Assembly: GCA_945863825.1 (NCBI GenBank)
Contig: CAMBBY010000003.1
Location: forward strand, 1-18,578
Direction of reading: 5' to 3'
Source: an uncultured Prevotella sp.
Lineage (GTDB): Bacteria; Bacteroidota; Bacteroidia; Bacteroidales; Bacteroidaceae
DNA length: 18,578 nt
How positions within the stretch are numbered: the first letter of the stretch is position 1; every line of letters begins with the position of its first letter. This document shows positions 1 to 8,494 of the stretch, piece after piece. Under the pieces are notes generated by a model. It saw nothing but the letters and a program-made list of their open reading frames with translations, had not been told where the DNA came from and made no database searches. The translations under genes were made by a program, and so were the position numbers.

Positions 1-1115
1 CCATCGCCACCTTATTATATAATATGTTCAGAAAGTTCGGCCATAAATGCGGTCTTCTTTCTACAGTATGCAACTATATTGAGGACGCGGCAATACCAGC
101 AGACCACACCACACCTGACCCGATAGAACTGAATGAACTTCTTGGGAAAATGGTAGAGGCAGGATGCGAATATGCATTCATGGAATGTTCTTCTCATGCT
201 ATTGCACAAAAGCGTATCGGCGGTTTGAATTTCGCAGGCGGTATCTTTACCAACCTGACCCGTGACCATCTCGACTATCACAAGACATTCGAGAACTACC
301 GCAATGCCAAGAAAGCATTCTTCGACGGTCTTCCAAAGACAGCTTTCGCCATTACGAATGCTGACGACAAGAACGGCATGATTATGGTACAGAACTGCAA
401 GGCAACTATCAAGACCTACTCTACCAGAAGCATGGCAGACTTCAAGGCAAGAATTTTGGAATGCCATTTCGGAGGTATGTATCTTGAGGTAGATGGCAGA
501 GAAGTTGGGGTGCAGTTTATTGGCAAATTCAACGTAAGCAACCTGCTTGCCGTATATGGCGCAGCCATTATGCTGGAAAAACAGCCAGAAGATATACTCG
601 TAGTAATGAGCACTTTGCATAGTGTCAACGGTCGTTTGGAACCAATCCAATCACCAGAAGGCTATACCGCAATCGTTGACTATGCACATACTCCAGACGC
701 ATTGGAGAATGTGCTCAATGCCATCCACGAGGTACTGGACGGCAAGGGAGGTGAAGTCATCACCGTTTGCGGAGCTGGCGGTAACCGAGACAAGGGTAAG
801 CGTCCTCTCATGGCACAGGAGGCAGTAAAGCAGAGCGACAAAGTGATCATCACCAGTGACAATCCACGTTTCGAGGAGCCACAGGACATCATCAACGATA
901 TGCTTGCAGGTCTGAATGCGCAACAGATGAAGAAAGTCATTAGCATTGTAGATCGCAAGGAAGCGATTCGTACAGCTTGCATGATGGCAAAGAAGGGCGA
1001 TGTAATCCTCGTTGCAGGAAAGGGTCACGAAGATTATCAGGAAATTAAGGGCGTAAAGCATCATTTCGATGATAAGGAAGTAATACGTGATATATTTGGA
1101 ATCAGCCAAAAATAA
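1..1115 (+). CDS. murE: MurE, UDP-MurNAc-L-Ala-D-Glu:meso-diaminopimelate ligase (5' partial)
   Basis: Cytoplasmic ATP-dependent Mur ligase that adds the third stem-peptide residue to UDP-MurNAc-L-Ala-D-Glu. The frame is open to the left edge (first full codon at 3), so the ATG at 24 is internal. The visible part starts just after where the GTNGKTT ATP loop should be, and about 370 of roughly 485 residues are present. Numbering from codon 3, MECSSH is at 60-65, DHLDYH at 88-93 and NAKK at 101-104, where K103 should be the carbamylated lysine. DNPR at 286-289 (bases 858-869) is followed by FEEP; this is the meso-diaminopimelate-recognition motif of the family, so DAP rather than lysine is the likely substrate. 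GKGHEDYQ lies near the C-terminus. mraY follows after 49 bp with no intervening murF. The identification is secure; only the missing N-terminus is unseen. Confidence 0.96.
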   Translation, partial: IATLLYNMFRKFGHKCGLLSTVCNYIEDAAIPADHTTPDPIELNELLGKMVEAGCEYAFMECSSHAIAQKRIGGLNFAGGIFTNLTRDHLDYHKTFENYRNAKKAFFDGLPKTAFAITNADDKNGMIMVQNCKATIKTYSTRSMADFKARILECHFGGMYLEVDGREVGVQFIGKFNVSNLLAVYGAAIMLEKQPEDILVVMSTLHSVNGRLEPIQSPEGYTAIVDYAHTPDALENVLNAIHEVLDGKGGEVITVCGAGGNRDKGKRPLMAQEAVKQSDKVIITSDNPRFEEPQDIINDMLAGLNAQQMKKVISIVDRKEAIRTACMMAKKGDVILVAGKGHEDYQEIKGVKHHFDDKEVIRDIFGISQK

Positions 1116-1164
1116 TCTGAGGAATCAAATAGAAAAGAAGAAACTTTAAAAGAAAAATAAGAAA

Positions 1165-2433
1165 ATGTTATACTATCTCTTTAGATTTCTGGAGCAATGG
1201 GGTATCTCTGGCTCTCACATGTGGGGATACATTTCATTCCGCGCGCTGCTGGCTCTGATTGTATCATTGATCATCTCTGCCTGGTTTGGCGAAAAGTTCA
1301 TCAAGTTCCTCAAGAGTAAGCAAATCACAGAAACACAGCGTGATGCGAGCATTGACCCATTCGGAGTCAAGAAAATCGGTGTTCCTTCCATGGGAGGTGT
1401 CATCATCATCATGGCCATTCTGATTCCTGTGATTCTGTTGGGCCGTCTGCGCAACATCTATCTCATCCTGATGATTATTACCACCGTCTGGTTGGGATTC
1501 CTTGGAGGCATGGATGATTTCATCAAGATTTTCAAGAAAGACAAGGAAGGATTAAAAGGAAGATATAAAATCGTAGGTCAGATAGGTATTGGACTTATCG
1601 TTGGACTTGTGCTATGGGCTTCTCCGGATGTGAAGATGAACGAAAACTTAGCCATTGAGCGTCAGGGACAGGAAACCGTGGTCAAGCATCGTACGGAAGC
1701 TACAAAATCTCTGAAGACTACCATTCCTTTCATCAAAGGGCACAACCTGGACTATTCCAACATCACAAGTTTCTGTGGTAAATACAAGACTGCTGCCGGT
1801 TGGATACTGTTCGTCATCATGACTATTTTCGTGGTTACAGCCGTTTCAAATGGTGCCAACCTCAATGACGGAATGGATGGTATGTGTGCAGGAAATTCAG
1901 CAATTATAGGTGTGGCATTAGGCATTTTGGCATACGTTTCGTCACATATCCAATTTGCCGCCTACCTCAACATCATGTATATTCCGGGTTCAGAGGAACT
2001 GGTAGTTTTCTTCTGCGCATTCATTGGAGCGCTCATCGGTTTCCTATGGTACAACGCCTACCCTGCTCAAGTATTCATGGGCGATACCGGTTCGCTGACC
2101 ATCGGTGGAATTATCGCTGTTGGTGCCATCATCATCCACAAGGAATTGATGTTACCTATCCTCTGCGGTATCTTCTTTGTAGAAAGTCTGAGTGTTATCG
2201 TTCAAGTATATTACTACAAGCTCGGAAAGCGAAAAGGAGTAAAACAACGCATCTTCAAGCGCACTCCTATACACGACAACTTCCGTACACAGGAAAGCCA
2301 ACTGGACCCAGAATGCAAGTATCTTCTCAAGAAGCCTAAGGGTGCATTCCATGAGTCTAAAATTACGATCCGCTTCTGGATTGTTACCATTATTCTGGCC
2401 GCATTGACCATCATAACTCTGAAGATTAGATAA
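1165..2433 (+). CDS. mraY: MraY, phospho-MurNAc-pentapeptide transferase (lipid I synthase)
   Basis: Integral membrane enzyme that transfers phospho-MurNAc-pentapeptide from UDP to undecaprenyl phosphate, giving lipid I. The family motifs are clear: PSMGG at 74-78, the DD pair at 117-118 followed by a KGRYK segment, NGANLNDGMDG at 229-239 and FMGDTGS at 304-310, with about ten hydrophobic segments. It has 422 residues against about 360 in E. coli. Part of the excess is a hydrophilic loop at about 152-207 that should be periplasmic. The rest is an insertion of about 17 residues after TPIHDNF (367-373). That motif stands where many MraY proteins have HHH; only the first histidine is kept. The C-terminus (HESKITIRFW onward) returns to the family pattern. 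It lies in the murE-mraY-murD order of the dcw cluster. The start ATG has an A-rich leader. Confidence 0.97.
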   Translation: MLYYLFRFLEQWGISGSHMWGYISFRALLALIVSLIISAWFGEKFIKFLKSKQITETQRDASIDPFGVKKIGVPSMGGVIIIMAILIPVILLGRLRNIYLILMIITTVWLGFLGGMDDFIKIFKKDKEGLKGRYKIVGQIGIGLIVGLVLWASPDVKMNENLAIERQGQETVVKHRTEATKSLKTTIPFIKGHNLDYSNITSFCGKYKTAAGWILFVIMTIFVVTAVSNGANLNDGMDGMCAGNSAIIGVALGILAYVSSHIQFAAYLNIMYIPGSEELVVFFCAFIGALIGFLWYNAYPAQVFMGDTGSLTIGGIIAVGAIIIHKELMLPILCGIFFVESLSVIVQVYYYKLGKRKGVKQRIFKRTPIHDNFRTQESQLDPECKYLLKKPKGAFHESKITIRFWIVTIILAALTIITLKIR

Positions 2434-2468
2434 ACTGGCTGTAATTGTCAGACATATAAAATAACAAT

Positions 2469-3797
2469 ATGAAAAAAATTGTAATTTTAGGAGCCGGCGA
2501 AAGCGGTGCAGGTGCAGCCGTGCTGGCAAAGAAGGAAGGTTTCGAGGTTTTCGTCTCTGATATGTCAAAAATCAAAGACAACTATAAGAAACTGATGGAT
2601 GACCACAATATCGAATGGGAAGAAGGTCATCATACGGAAGAGAAAATTCTGGATGCCGATGAAGTTATCAAGAGTCCTGGTATTCCTAAGGAAGCACCTA
2701 TGATTCAGAAGTTGATAGCTAAAGGCACACCTATCATTAGTGAAATCGAATTTGCTGGCAGATATACAGATGCTAAGATGATCTGTATCACAGGTAGTAA
2801 CGGTAAGACCACAACTACTTCTCTGATATATCATATCATCAAATCTGCTGGCTATGACGTAGGTTTAGCAGGCAATATCGGCAAAAGTCTTGCATTACAG
2901 GTTGCTGAAACTCCTCATCAATACTATGTCATTGAGCTGAGCAGTTTCCAATTAGACAATATGTATCAGTTCAGAGCTAATGTGGCTATCTTGCTGAACA
3001 TTACTCCAGACCACCTGGACCGCTACAATTTCTGCATGCAGAACTATACTGATGCCAAGATGCGCATCACACAGAATCAGACTGAGGAAGATAGTTTCAT
3101 CTACTGGAACGACGATCCTATCGTGAAAAAAGAATTAGAGAAATACAACCTCAAGTCACATCTTTGTGCATTTGCAGAGAACAAAGAAGAAGGAACTGTT
3201 GGCTACATAGAGAATGGCAAGTACATACTCGATTTTCCACAGGCATTTGAAATGCCACAGGCAGACATGAGCCTCAGCGGAAAGCATAACATCTACAACA
3301 GTCTGGCTGCAGGTCTGGCTTGCAACATTGTAGGCATCAGCAAAGAAATCCTCCATAAGGGATTAAGCGACTTTCCTGGCGTGGAGCATCGTCTGGAAAA
3401 AGTAGGAAAGTTTGATGGTGTATATTATGTCAACGATTCCAAGGCTACAAACGTGGATGCATGCTGGTATGCACTTGAAAGTATGACAACTCCTACCATT
3501 CTTATCATAGGTGGTAAGGACAAAGGCAACGATTACAATCAAATAAAAGACCTGGTAAAGCAGAAGTGTGCCGGCATCGTATATCTTGGAGCAGACAACC
3601 AGAAGTTACACGATAATTTTGACGAGCTGGGTATTCCTGTACGTGACACCCATAGCATGAAGGACTGTGTAGCAGCCTGCAAAGAACTAGCTAAGCCTGG
3701 CGATACAGTTTTACTGAGTCCTTGCTGTGCAAGTTTTGATCTGTTCAAGAACATGGAAGATCGAGGCGAGCAATTCAAGACTTTAGTCAGATTATAA
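2469..3797 (+). CDS. murD: MurD, UDP-MurNAc-L-alanine:D-glutamate ligase
   Basis: Cytoplasmic Mur ligase that adds D-glutamate to UDP-MurNAc-L-Ala, the step before MurE. The three-domain layout is visible: an N-terminal UDP-binding Rossmann region starting VILGAGESG (5-13); a central ATPase domain with TGSNGKTTTT at 108-117, ELSSFQLD at 156-163 and NITPDHLDRY at 177-186; and a C-terminal domain with HRLE at 308-311, NDSKATN at 322-328, GGKDKGND at 348-355 and SPCCASFD at 417-424. At 442 residues it matches the usual family length. It starts 35 bp after mraY and ends 20 bp before ftsW, with no promoter or terminator in either gap, so co-transcription with both is likely. No anomaly was seen. 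Confidence 0.97.
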   Translation: MKKIVILGAGESGAGAAVLAKKEGFEVFVSDMSKIKDNYKKLMDDHNIEWEEGHHTEEKILDADEVIKSPGIPKEAPMIQKLIAKGTPIISEIEFAGRYTDAKMICITGSNGKTTTTSLIYHIIKSAGYDVGLAGNIGKSLALQVAETPHQYYVIELSSFQLDNMYQFRANVAILLNITPDHLDRYNFCMQNYTDAKMRITQNQTEEDSFIYWNDDPIVKKELEKYNLKSHLCAFAENKEEGTVGYIENGKYILDFPQAFEMPQADMSLSGKHNIYNSLAAGLACNIVGISKEILHKGLSDFPGVEHRLEKVGKFDGVYYVNDSKATNVDACWYALESMTTPTILIIGGKDKGNDYNQIKDLVKQKCAGIVYLGADNQKLHDNFDELGIPVRDTHSMKDCVAACKELAKPGDTVLLSPCCASFDLFKNMEDRGEQFKTLVRL

Positions 3798-3817
3798 TAA
3801 AGATAGGAAATAATCAA

Positions 3818-5086
3818 ATGAACAAGAAAATAGGCAACATATTTAAAGGAGACAAGGTAATATGGATGGTGTTTTTCTTCCTTTGCATGATTAGCATTAT
3901 TGAGGTATATTCAGCCTCAATTTCGCTAACATACAAAAGCGGCAATTACATGAAGCCTGTCATCCGACATATTGGATTCATCATCTTTGGAATCTTCACC
4001 ATGATTTGCATGCTCAAAGTAAAATGCAAGTACTTCAAGATTGCCACTCCATTCATGCTTGCCATTTCTTTAATCATGCTGATCTGGGTATTGATAGCCG
4101 GTCAGGCTACCAATGGTGCATCAAGGTGGGTAAATTTTATTGGTTTCCAATTCCAGCCTTCCGAATTCGCTAAGGGAGCAGTTATTCTGGCCGTGGCCCA
4201 GATTCTCAGTGCCATGCAGACAGAGAATGGCGCCGACAAACGCGCGCTCAAGTATATTATTGTTGCTTCGTCTATTTTCATCCTACTGATTGGTCTTGAG
4301 AACTTATCCACAGCCATGCTGCTATGTCTCACCATCTTTTTCATGATGATCATTGGAAGAATTCCTAAGGCACAACTCGGAAAACTATTGGGATTAGCCA
4401 TAGCATCTGGAGCGATAGTAATTGCAATGGTGATGCTTGTAGGAAAAGACAAGAATCAGTCAACAGGTGACAATACACTTACAGAGAATATCAAGAAAGA
4501 GGAAAAAGAACCTGGCTCCATCGAAAAGCTATTCCATAGAGCAGATACTTGGAAGTCGCGAATAGACAAATTTCTGGACCACAAAGATATTGCTCCAGAA
4601 GATGTTGATTTGGATAAAGATGCACAGGTTGCTCATGCGAACATAGCCATTGCCTCATCCAACATCGTGGGCAAAGGACCAGGCAACTCTGTTGAGCGAG
4701 ATTTCCTGTCACAGGCCTTCTCTGACTTCATCTATGCCATCATCATAGAAGAGATGGGAATAACCGGAGCCGTATTTGTGGCCTTTCTATACATAATATT
4801 ATTATATAGAGTAGGAAGCATAGCCAACAGATGTGAGAACAACTTTCCTGCATTTCTCGCCATGGGACTTGCCATACTGCTCGTCACTCAGGCTTTGTTC
4901 AATATGCTCGTAGCAGTAGGCTTAGCACCAGTTACCGGTCAGCCACTTCCACTCATCAGTAGAGGTGGTACATCAACCGTCATCAACTGTCTATATGTTG
5001 GAATCATATTGAGTATCAGTAGAAGTGCCAAGAAAAAAGACGAGTGCAATACAGAAGCAAATACATCAAAATTGGCTACTGCATAA
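3818..5086 (+). CDS. ftsW: FtsW, septal SEDS-family peptidoglycan glycosyltransferase
   Basis: Polytopic SEDS protein that polymerises lipid II into glycan strands at the septum with a partner class B PBP, which is not in this window. Hydrophobic segments run from about residue 14. SEDS landmarks are NGASRWVNFIGFQFQPSEF at 99-117, LPLISRGGTS at 377-386 near the last helices, and the large extracellular loop at about 209-300. That loop ends in the FSDF motif (301-304), whose Asp matches the proposed catalytic Asp of SEDS enzymes. The loop carries an extra charged stretch at about 211-235. It has 422 residues and a short charged tail. I call FtsW over RodA because of its dcw position between murD and murG. 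It is followed by a 78-bp gap holding a promoter-like element. Confidence 0.93.
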   Translation: MNKKIGNIFKGDKVIWMVFFFLCMISIIEVYSASISLTYKSGNYMKPVIRHIGFIIFGIFTMICMLKVKCKYFKIATPFMLAISLIMLIWVLIAGQATNGASRWVNFIGFQFQPSEFAKGAVILAVAQILSAMQTENGADKRALKYIIVASSIFILLIGLENLSTAMLLCLTIFFMMIIGRIPKAQLGKLLGLAIASGAIVIAMVMLVGKDKNQSTGDNTLTENIKKEEKEPGSIEKLFHRADTWKSRIDKFLDHKDIAPEDVDLDKDAQVAHANIAIASSNIVGKGPGNSVERDFLSQAFSDFIYAIIIEEMGITGAVFVAFLYIILLYRVGSIANRCENNFPAFLAMGLAILLVTQALFNMLVAVGLAPVTGQPLPLISRGGTSTVINCLYVGIILSISRSAKKKDECNTEANTSKLATA

Positions 5087-5137
5087 AAAAACACTATAAA
5101 AAATAGTGAAAAATGTAGAATTGTTGATTTTTTTATT

Positions 5138-5145
5138 TATCTTTG
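5138..5145 (+). promoter_or_regulatory. Putative Bacteroidota -7 promoter element upstream of murG
   Basis: TATCTTTG matches the Bacteroidota -7 consensus TAnnTTTG exactly and sits 19 bp before the murG ATG, in the only dcw gap here longer than about 75 bp. The preceding region is AT-rich, but no good TTTG -33 element lies 19-21 bp upstream (TTG at 5121 and 5124 is too close), so strength is uncertain. It would let murG-murC-ftsQ-ftsA-ftsZ be transcribed separately from the upstream genes. Confidence 0.5.
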
Positions 5146-5164
5146 CGTAATAAATTAGAAAATT

Positions 5165-6271
5165 ATGAATAATGAACTGAGAATTATAATAAGTGGAGGT
5201 GGAACTGGAGGACATATTTTCCCAGCTGTATCCATCGCCAATGCCATCAAGGCCAAATACCCTGAAGCAAAGATTTTATTTGTTGGAGCATTAGGCAGAA
5301 TGGAAATGCAACGTGTTCCTGCTGCCGGATATGAGATTAAGGGATTACCTATCTGCGGCTTTGATCGTAAGCATCTGTTCAAGAATATTGCCGTGCTCTT
5401 CAAAATATGGAAAAGCCAAAGAATGGCAAAGAAAATCATCAACGACTTCAAACCAATGGCTGCAGTCGGTGTTGGTGGTTATGCCAGCGGTCCTACTCTT
5501 AACGTATGTGCAAGCAAGGGTATTCCTTGTTTAATTCAGGAACAGAATTCATATGCTGGAGTAACCAACAAGTTACTCGCAAAGAAAGCTGACAGAATTT
5601 GCGTGGCATACGAAGGAATGGAACGTTTCTTCCCTGCTGACAAGATAATCATGACAGGAAACCCAGTACGCCAAAACGTATTGGAGACTACTGTTACGGT
5701 GGAAGAAGCAAGAAAACAATTCGGACTTGCACCTGAAAAGAAAACCATTCTTCTGGTAGGTGGTAGTCTCGGAGCAAGAACCATCAATGAAAGCGTATTG
5801 CAAAACTTAGATAAAATTGCCAAAAGTGATATCCAGTTTATCTGGCAAACAGGTAAGTATTACAAGGCATCCATCGCTGAGCAGATGAAAGGCAAGGAAT
5901 TGCCAAATCTCAAAATCATGGATTTTATCAGCGACATGGGAGCAGCATACAAAGCTGCAGACTTAGTTATCAGTAGAGCCGGTGCCAGCAGCATCAGTGA
6001 ATTCTGCCTCATAGGCAAACCTGTCATTCTGGTTCCAAGCCCTAATGTTGCAGAAGATCACCAAACCAAGAATGCCATGGCACTGGTAAATAAAGATGCA
6101 GCCATCTATGTAAAAGATTGTGAAGCACCTGGCATACTTATCGACAAGGCGATCAATACGGTCACAGATATTCAAAAATTAAACTCACTCAGTGAGAATA
6201 TTAAAAAATTAGGTTTAAAGAACTCTGCCGACGTCATTGCCGACGAAGTTGTAAAATTAGCAAGAAAGTAA
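5165..6271 (+). CDS. murG: MurG, UDP-GlcNAc:lipid I N-acetylglucosaminyltransferase
   Basis: Membrane-associated GT28 (GT-B fold) transferase that adds GlcNAc to lipid I on the inner face of the cytoplasmic membrane, producing lipid II. The 368 residues show the expected N-domain motif GGTGGHIFPA at 12-21, GVGGYASGP at 102-110 and EQNSYAGVTN at 126-135. The C-domain has GNPVR at 165-169, GGSLGA at 199-204, SRAGASSISEF at 270-280 and EDHQTKNA at 297-304, which form the UDP-GlcNAc site in the family. The start ATG at 5165 fits the upstream -7 element and leaves a short leader. The stop overlaps the murC start by one base (TAATG), which suggests translational coupling. No missing motif was seen. 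Confidence 0.97.
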   Translation: MNNELRIIISGGGTGGHIFPAVSIANAIKAKYPEAKILFVGALGRMEMQRVPAAGYEIKGLPICGFDRKHLFKNIAVLFKIWKSQRMAKKIINDFKPMAAVGVGGYASGPTLNVCASKGIPCLIQEQNSYAGVTNKLLAKKADRICVAYEGMERFFPADKIIMTGNPVRQNVLETTVTVEEARKQFGLAPEKKTILLVGGSLGARTINESVLQNLDKIAKSDIQFIWQTGKYYKASIAEQMKGKELPNLKIMDFISDMGAAYKAADLVISRAGASSISEFCLIGKPVILVPSPNVAEDHQTKNAMALVNKDAAIYVKDCEAPGILIDKAINTVTDIQKLNSLSENIKKLGLKNSADVIADEVVKLARK

Positions 6272-7647
6272 TGGAACTGAAAGATATTAAAGCAGTATAT
6301 TTCGTAGGAGCTGGCGGTATAGGCATGAGCGCTATCGCAAGATATTTCCTCAACAAGAAGTTGGTTGTTGCTGGTTACGACAAAATCCCTTCTCACCTTA
6401 CTCATGATTTGGAAAAAGAAGGCATGCTCATCCATTATGAGGAGAACACAGACCTGATACCAGAGGCTTGCAAGGATCCAAAAACAACATTGGTCATCTT
6501 TACTCCAGCCATCCCAGCAGAGCACAAGGAACTTGTGTATTTCCATGAGAATGGATTTACCATCGAAAAACGTGCACAGGTATTGGGCACTTTGACTCGC
6601 ACCCATAAGGGGTTGTGCGTAGCAGGAACTCATGGTAAGACCTCTACATCTACCATGTGCGCCCACATCATGCATCAGAGTCATATAGACTGTAACGCTT
6701 TCTTGGGCGGTATTTCTAAAAATTACGGCACCAACTACATACTTTCCGACAAGAGCGACTATGTAGTCATAGAAGCTGATGAATTCGATCGCAGCTTCCA
6801 TTGGTTGCGTCCTTGGATGAGCGTAATTACAGCAACAGACCCAGACCATCTGGACATCTATGGAACAAAAGAAGCATATCTGGAAAGTTTCCGCCATTAT
6901 ACAGAACTTATCCAACCGGGAGGTGCACTCATCATCCATAAAGATCTGGAAATGAAACAGAACGTACAGGATGGAGTTAGAATCTACGAGTACAGTCTTC
7001 ATGAAGGAGATTTCCACGCAGAAAACATCAAGATAGAGAATGGCGAAATCACATTTGACTTCATCTCTCCTATCGAAAATGTAGAGAACGTAGAACTCGG
7101 CCAGCCTGTACCTATCAACATCGAAAATGGTATTGCCGCAATAGCAATGGCACAATTGAATGGTTGCAAGGCAGAAGAACTCAGACAAGGAATGAAGACA
7201 TACGAAGGTGTAGAAAGACGCTTTGATTTCAAAATCAAAGATGCCAAGCACGTATTCCTATCAGACTATGCCCATCATCCAAAAGAGATCTACCAGAGTG
7301 TAAAGAGCATCAGAGAGCTGTATAAGACACGAAAGATTACTGCAATCTTCCAGCCTCATCTTTATACCAGAACACGAGATTTCTACAAGGATTTTGCAGA
7401 AAGCCTGAGCATGCTTGATGAAGTAATCCTGTGTGACATCTATCCAGCAAGAGAGGCTCCGATACCAGGAGTAACCTCAAAGCTCATCTACGACAATCTC
7501 AAGCCAGGAGTAGAAAAGAGCATGATACACAAAGAAGATGTACTGAATCTTGTAAGAAGTAGAGATTTCGATGTTCTTATCGTATTGGGAGCTGGCGACT
7601 TGGACAACTACGTTCCGCAAATGACAGAAATTCTTAAGCAGAAATAA
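6271..7647 (+). CDS. murC: MurC, UDP-MurNAc:L-alanine ligase
   Basis: First Mur ligase of the pathway; it joins L-alanine to UDP-MurNAc in the cytoplasm. The 458 residues begin with the Rossmann signature VGAGGIGMSAIAR at 12-24. The ATP loop is GTHGKTST at 119-126, followed by EADEFDRSF at 168-176 and DPDHLD at 190-195. The C-terminal domain has ERRFD at 315-319, DYAHHPKEI at 332-340, QPHLYTRT at 361-368 and YPAREAPIPGV at 391-401. HHPKE separates MurC from MurD, MurE and MurF. The gene overlaps both neighbours by a single base, with TAATG at each junction (6269-6273 and 7645-7649). Genomes with the E. coli dcw order usually have ddlB after murC; here ftsQ follows directly. Confidence 0.97.
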   Translation: MELKDIKAVYFVGAGGIGMSAIARYFLNKKLVVAGYDKIPSHLTHDLEKEGMLIHYEENTDLIPEACKDPKTTLVIFTPAIPAEHKELVYFHENGFTIEKRAQVLGTLTRTHKGLCVAGTHGKTSTSTMCAHIMHQSHIDCNAFLGGISKNYGTNYILSDKSDYVVIEADEFDRSFHWLRPWMSVITATDPDHLDIYGTKEAYLESFRHYTELIQPGGALIIHKDLEMKQNVQDGVRIYEYSLHEGDFHAENIKIENGEITFDFISPIENVENVELGQPVPINIENGIAAIAMAQLNGCKAEELRQGMKTYEGVERRFDFKIKDAKHVFLSDYAHHPKEIYQSVKSIRELYKTRKITAIFQPHLYTRTRDFYKDFAESLSMLDEVILCDIYPAREAPIPGVTSKLIYDNLKPGVEKSMIHKEDVLNLVRSRDFDVLIVLGAGDLDNYVPQMTEILKQK

Positions 7648-8444
7648 TGCGCATCAACTGGAAGAAAACGATTATCATCACACTGGATTTCGCCATAGGT
7701 ATATATCTGGTGTTTGCATTCACCAAGCTGAACAAGCCTGATGAATCAAACTTAATATGCACCAAGGTAAACATCAACATACAAGATGAGATGACCAATG
7801 GCTTTCTTGATGCAAAAGAAATAAAAAAGAGACTGGAAGCAAAAAAGATCTATCCTTTAGAGAAACCTTTGAACAAGATCAGTACTCGCCATATAGAGGA
7901 AACTCTGATGCAAAGTCCTTTCGTCAAATCTGCCGAATGCTACAAGACTCAAGACGGTCTCGTTGATATCAACCTCACTCAACGCATGCCGATCGTAAGA
8001 ATCAAGAGCATCAATAATGAAGACTATTATGTAGATGACCATTATCAGATTATGCCCAACACCAAATACACCAGCGATATGATTATCGCCACGGGCTACA
8101 TCAACAAATGGTATGCTCAAAAATACGTCTCATTATTAAGTAAAGCATTGATGACTAACGAGCTGTGGAGAAATCAAATAGAACAAATTAACGTTCTACA
8201 AGATAAAGGAATAGAACTTGTTCCTCGAGTAGGAAACCATGTCGTCTATCTGGGCTATCTTCCAGAAGCAAACGCTGTGGAAAAACGGGAGAAAGACATT
8301 CAAGACTTCGTAAACCGAAAGATGTCACGCTTGGAAAATTTCTACAAATATGGACTATCCAAAGCTGGTTGGAACAAATACTCATATATCAATCTGGAAT
8401 TTGACAACCAGATTATTTGCAAAAAGCATAATAGCAACAGCTAG
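7647..8444 (+). CDS. ftsQ: FtsQ-like cell division protein
   Basis: Predicted bitopic inner-membrane divisome protein that links early cytoplasmic and late periplasmic division proteins. The 265 residues contain a short basic N-terminus, one transmembrane segment at about 8-28, and a periplasmic region. In that region residues 50-100 (DAKEIKKRLEAK to FVKSAECYK) look like a divergent POTRA domain, and residues 100-250 form a beta domain ending in INLEFDNQIICKK at 249-261. That ending is a recurring C-terminal signature of Bacteroidota FtsQ proteins as I remember them. Sequence identity to proteobacterial FtsQ is expected to be low, so the call rests on architecture and its position between murC and ftsA. 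Its start overlaps the murC stop (TAATG). Confidence 0.88.
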   Translation: MRINWKKTIIITLDFAIGIYLVFAFTKLNKPDESNLICTKVNINIQDEMTNGFLDAKEIKKRLEAKKIYPLEKPLNKISTRHIEETLMQSPFVKSAECYKTQDGLVDINLTQRMPIVRIKSINNEDYYVDDHYQIMPNTKYTSDMIIATGYINKWYAQKYVSLLSKALMTNELWRNQIEQINVLQDKGIELVPRVGNHVVYLGYLPEANAVEKREKDIQDFVNRKMSRLENFYKYGLSKAGWNKYSYINLEFDNQIICKKHNSNS

Positions 8445-8494
8445 TATAAATAGCTAATAAAAATAAAAAAAGAATCAGATAATACATAAAGACT

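Noticed and set aside
6172..7251. A 359-codon open frame on the minus strand across murG/murC
   Set aside because: It lies antisense to murC, whose motifs are complete, and its translation is Cys/Phe-rich with no recognisable domain. It is a shadow of murC codon use.
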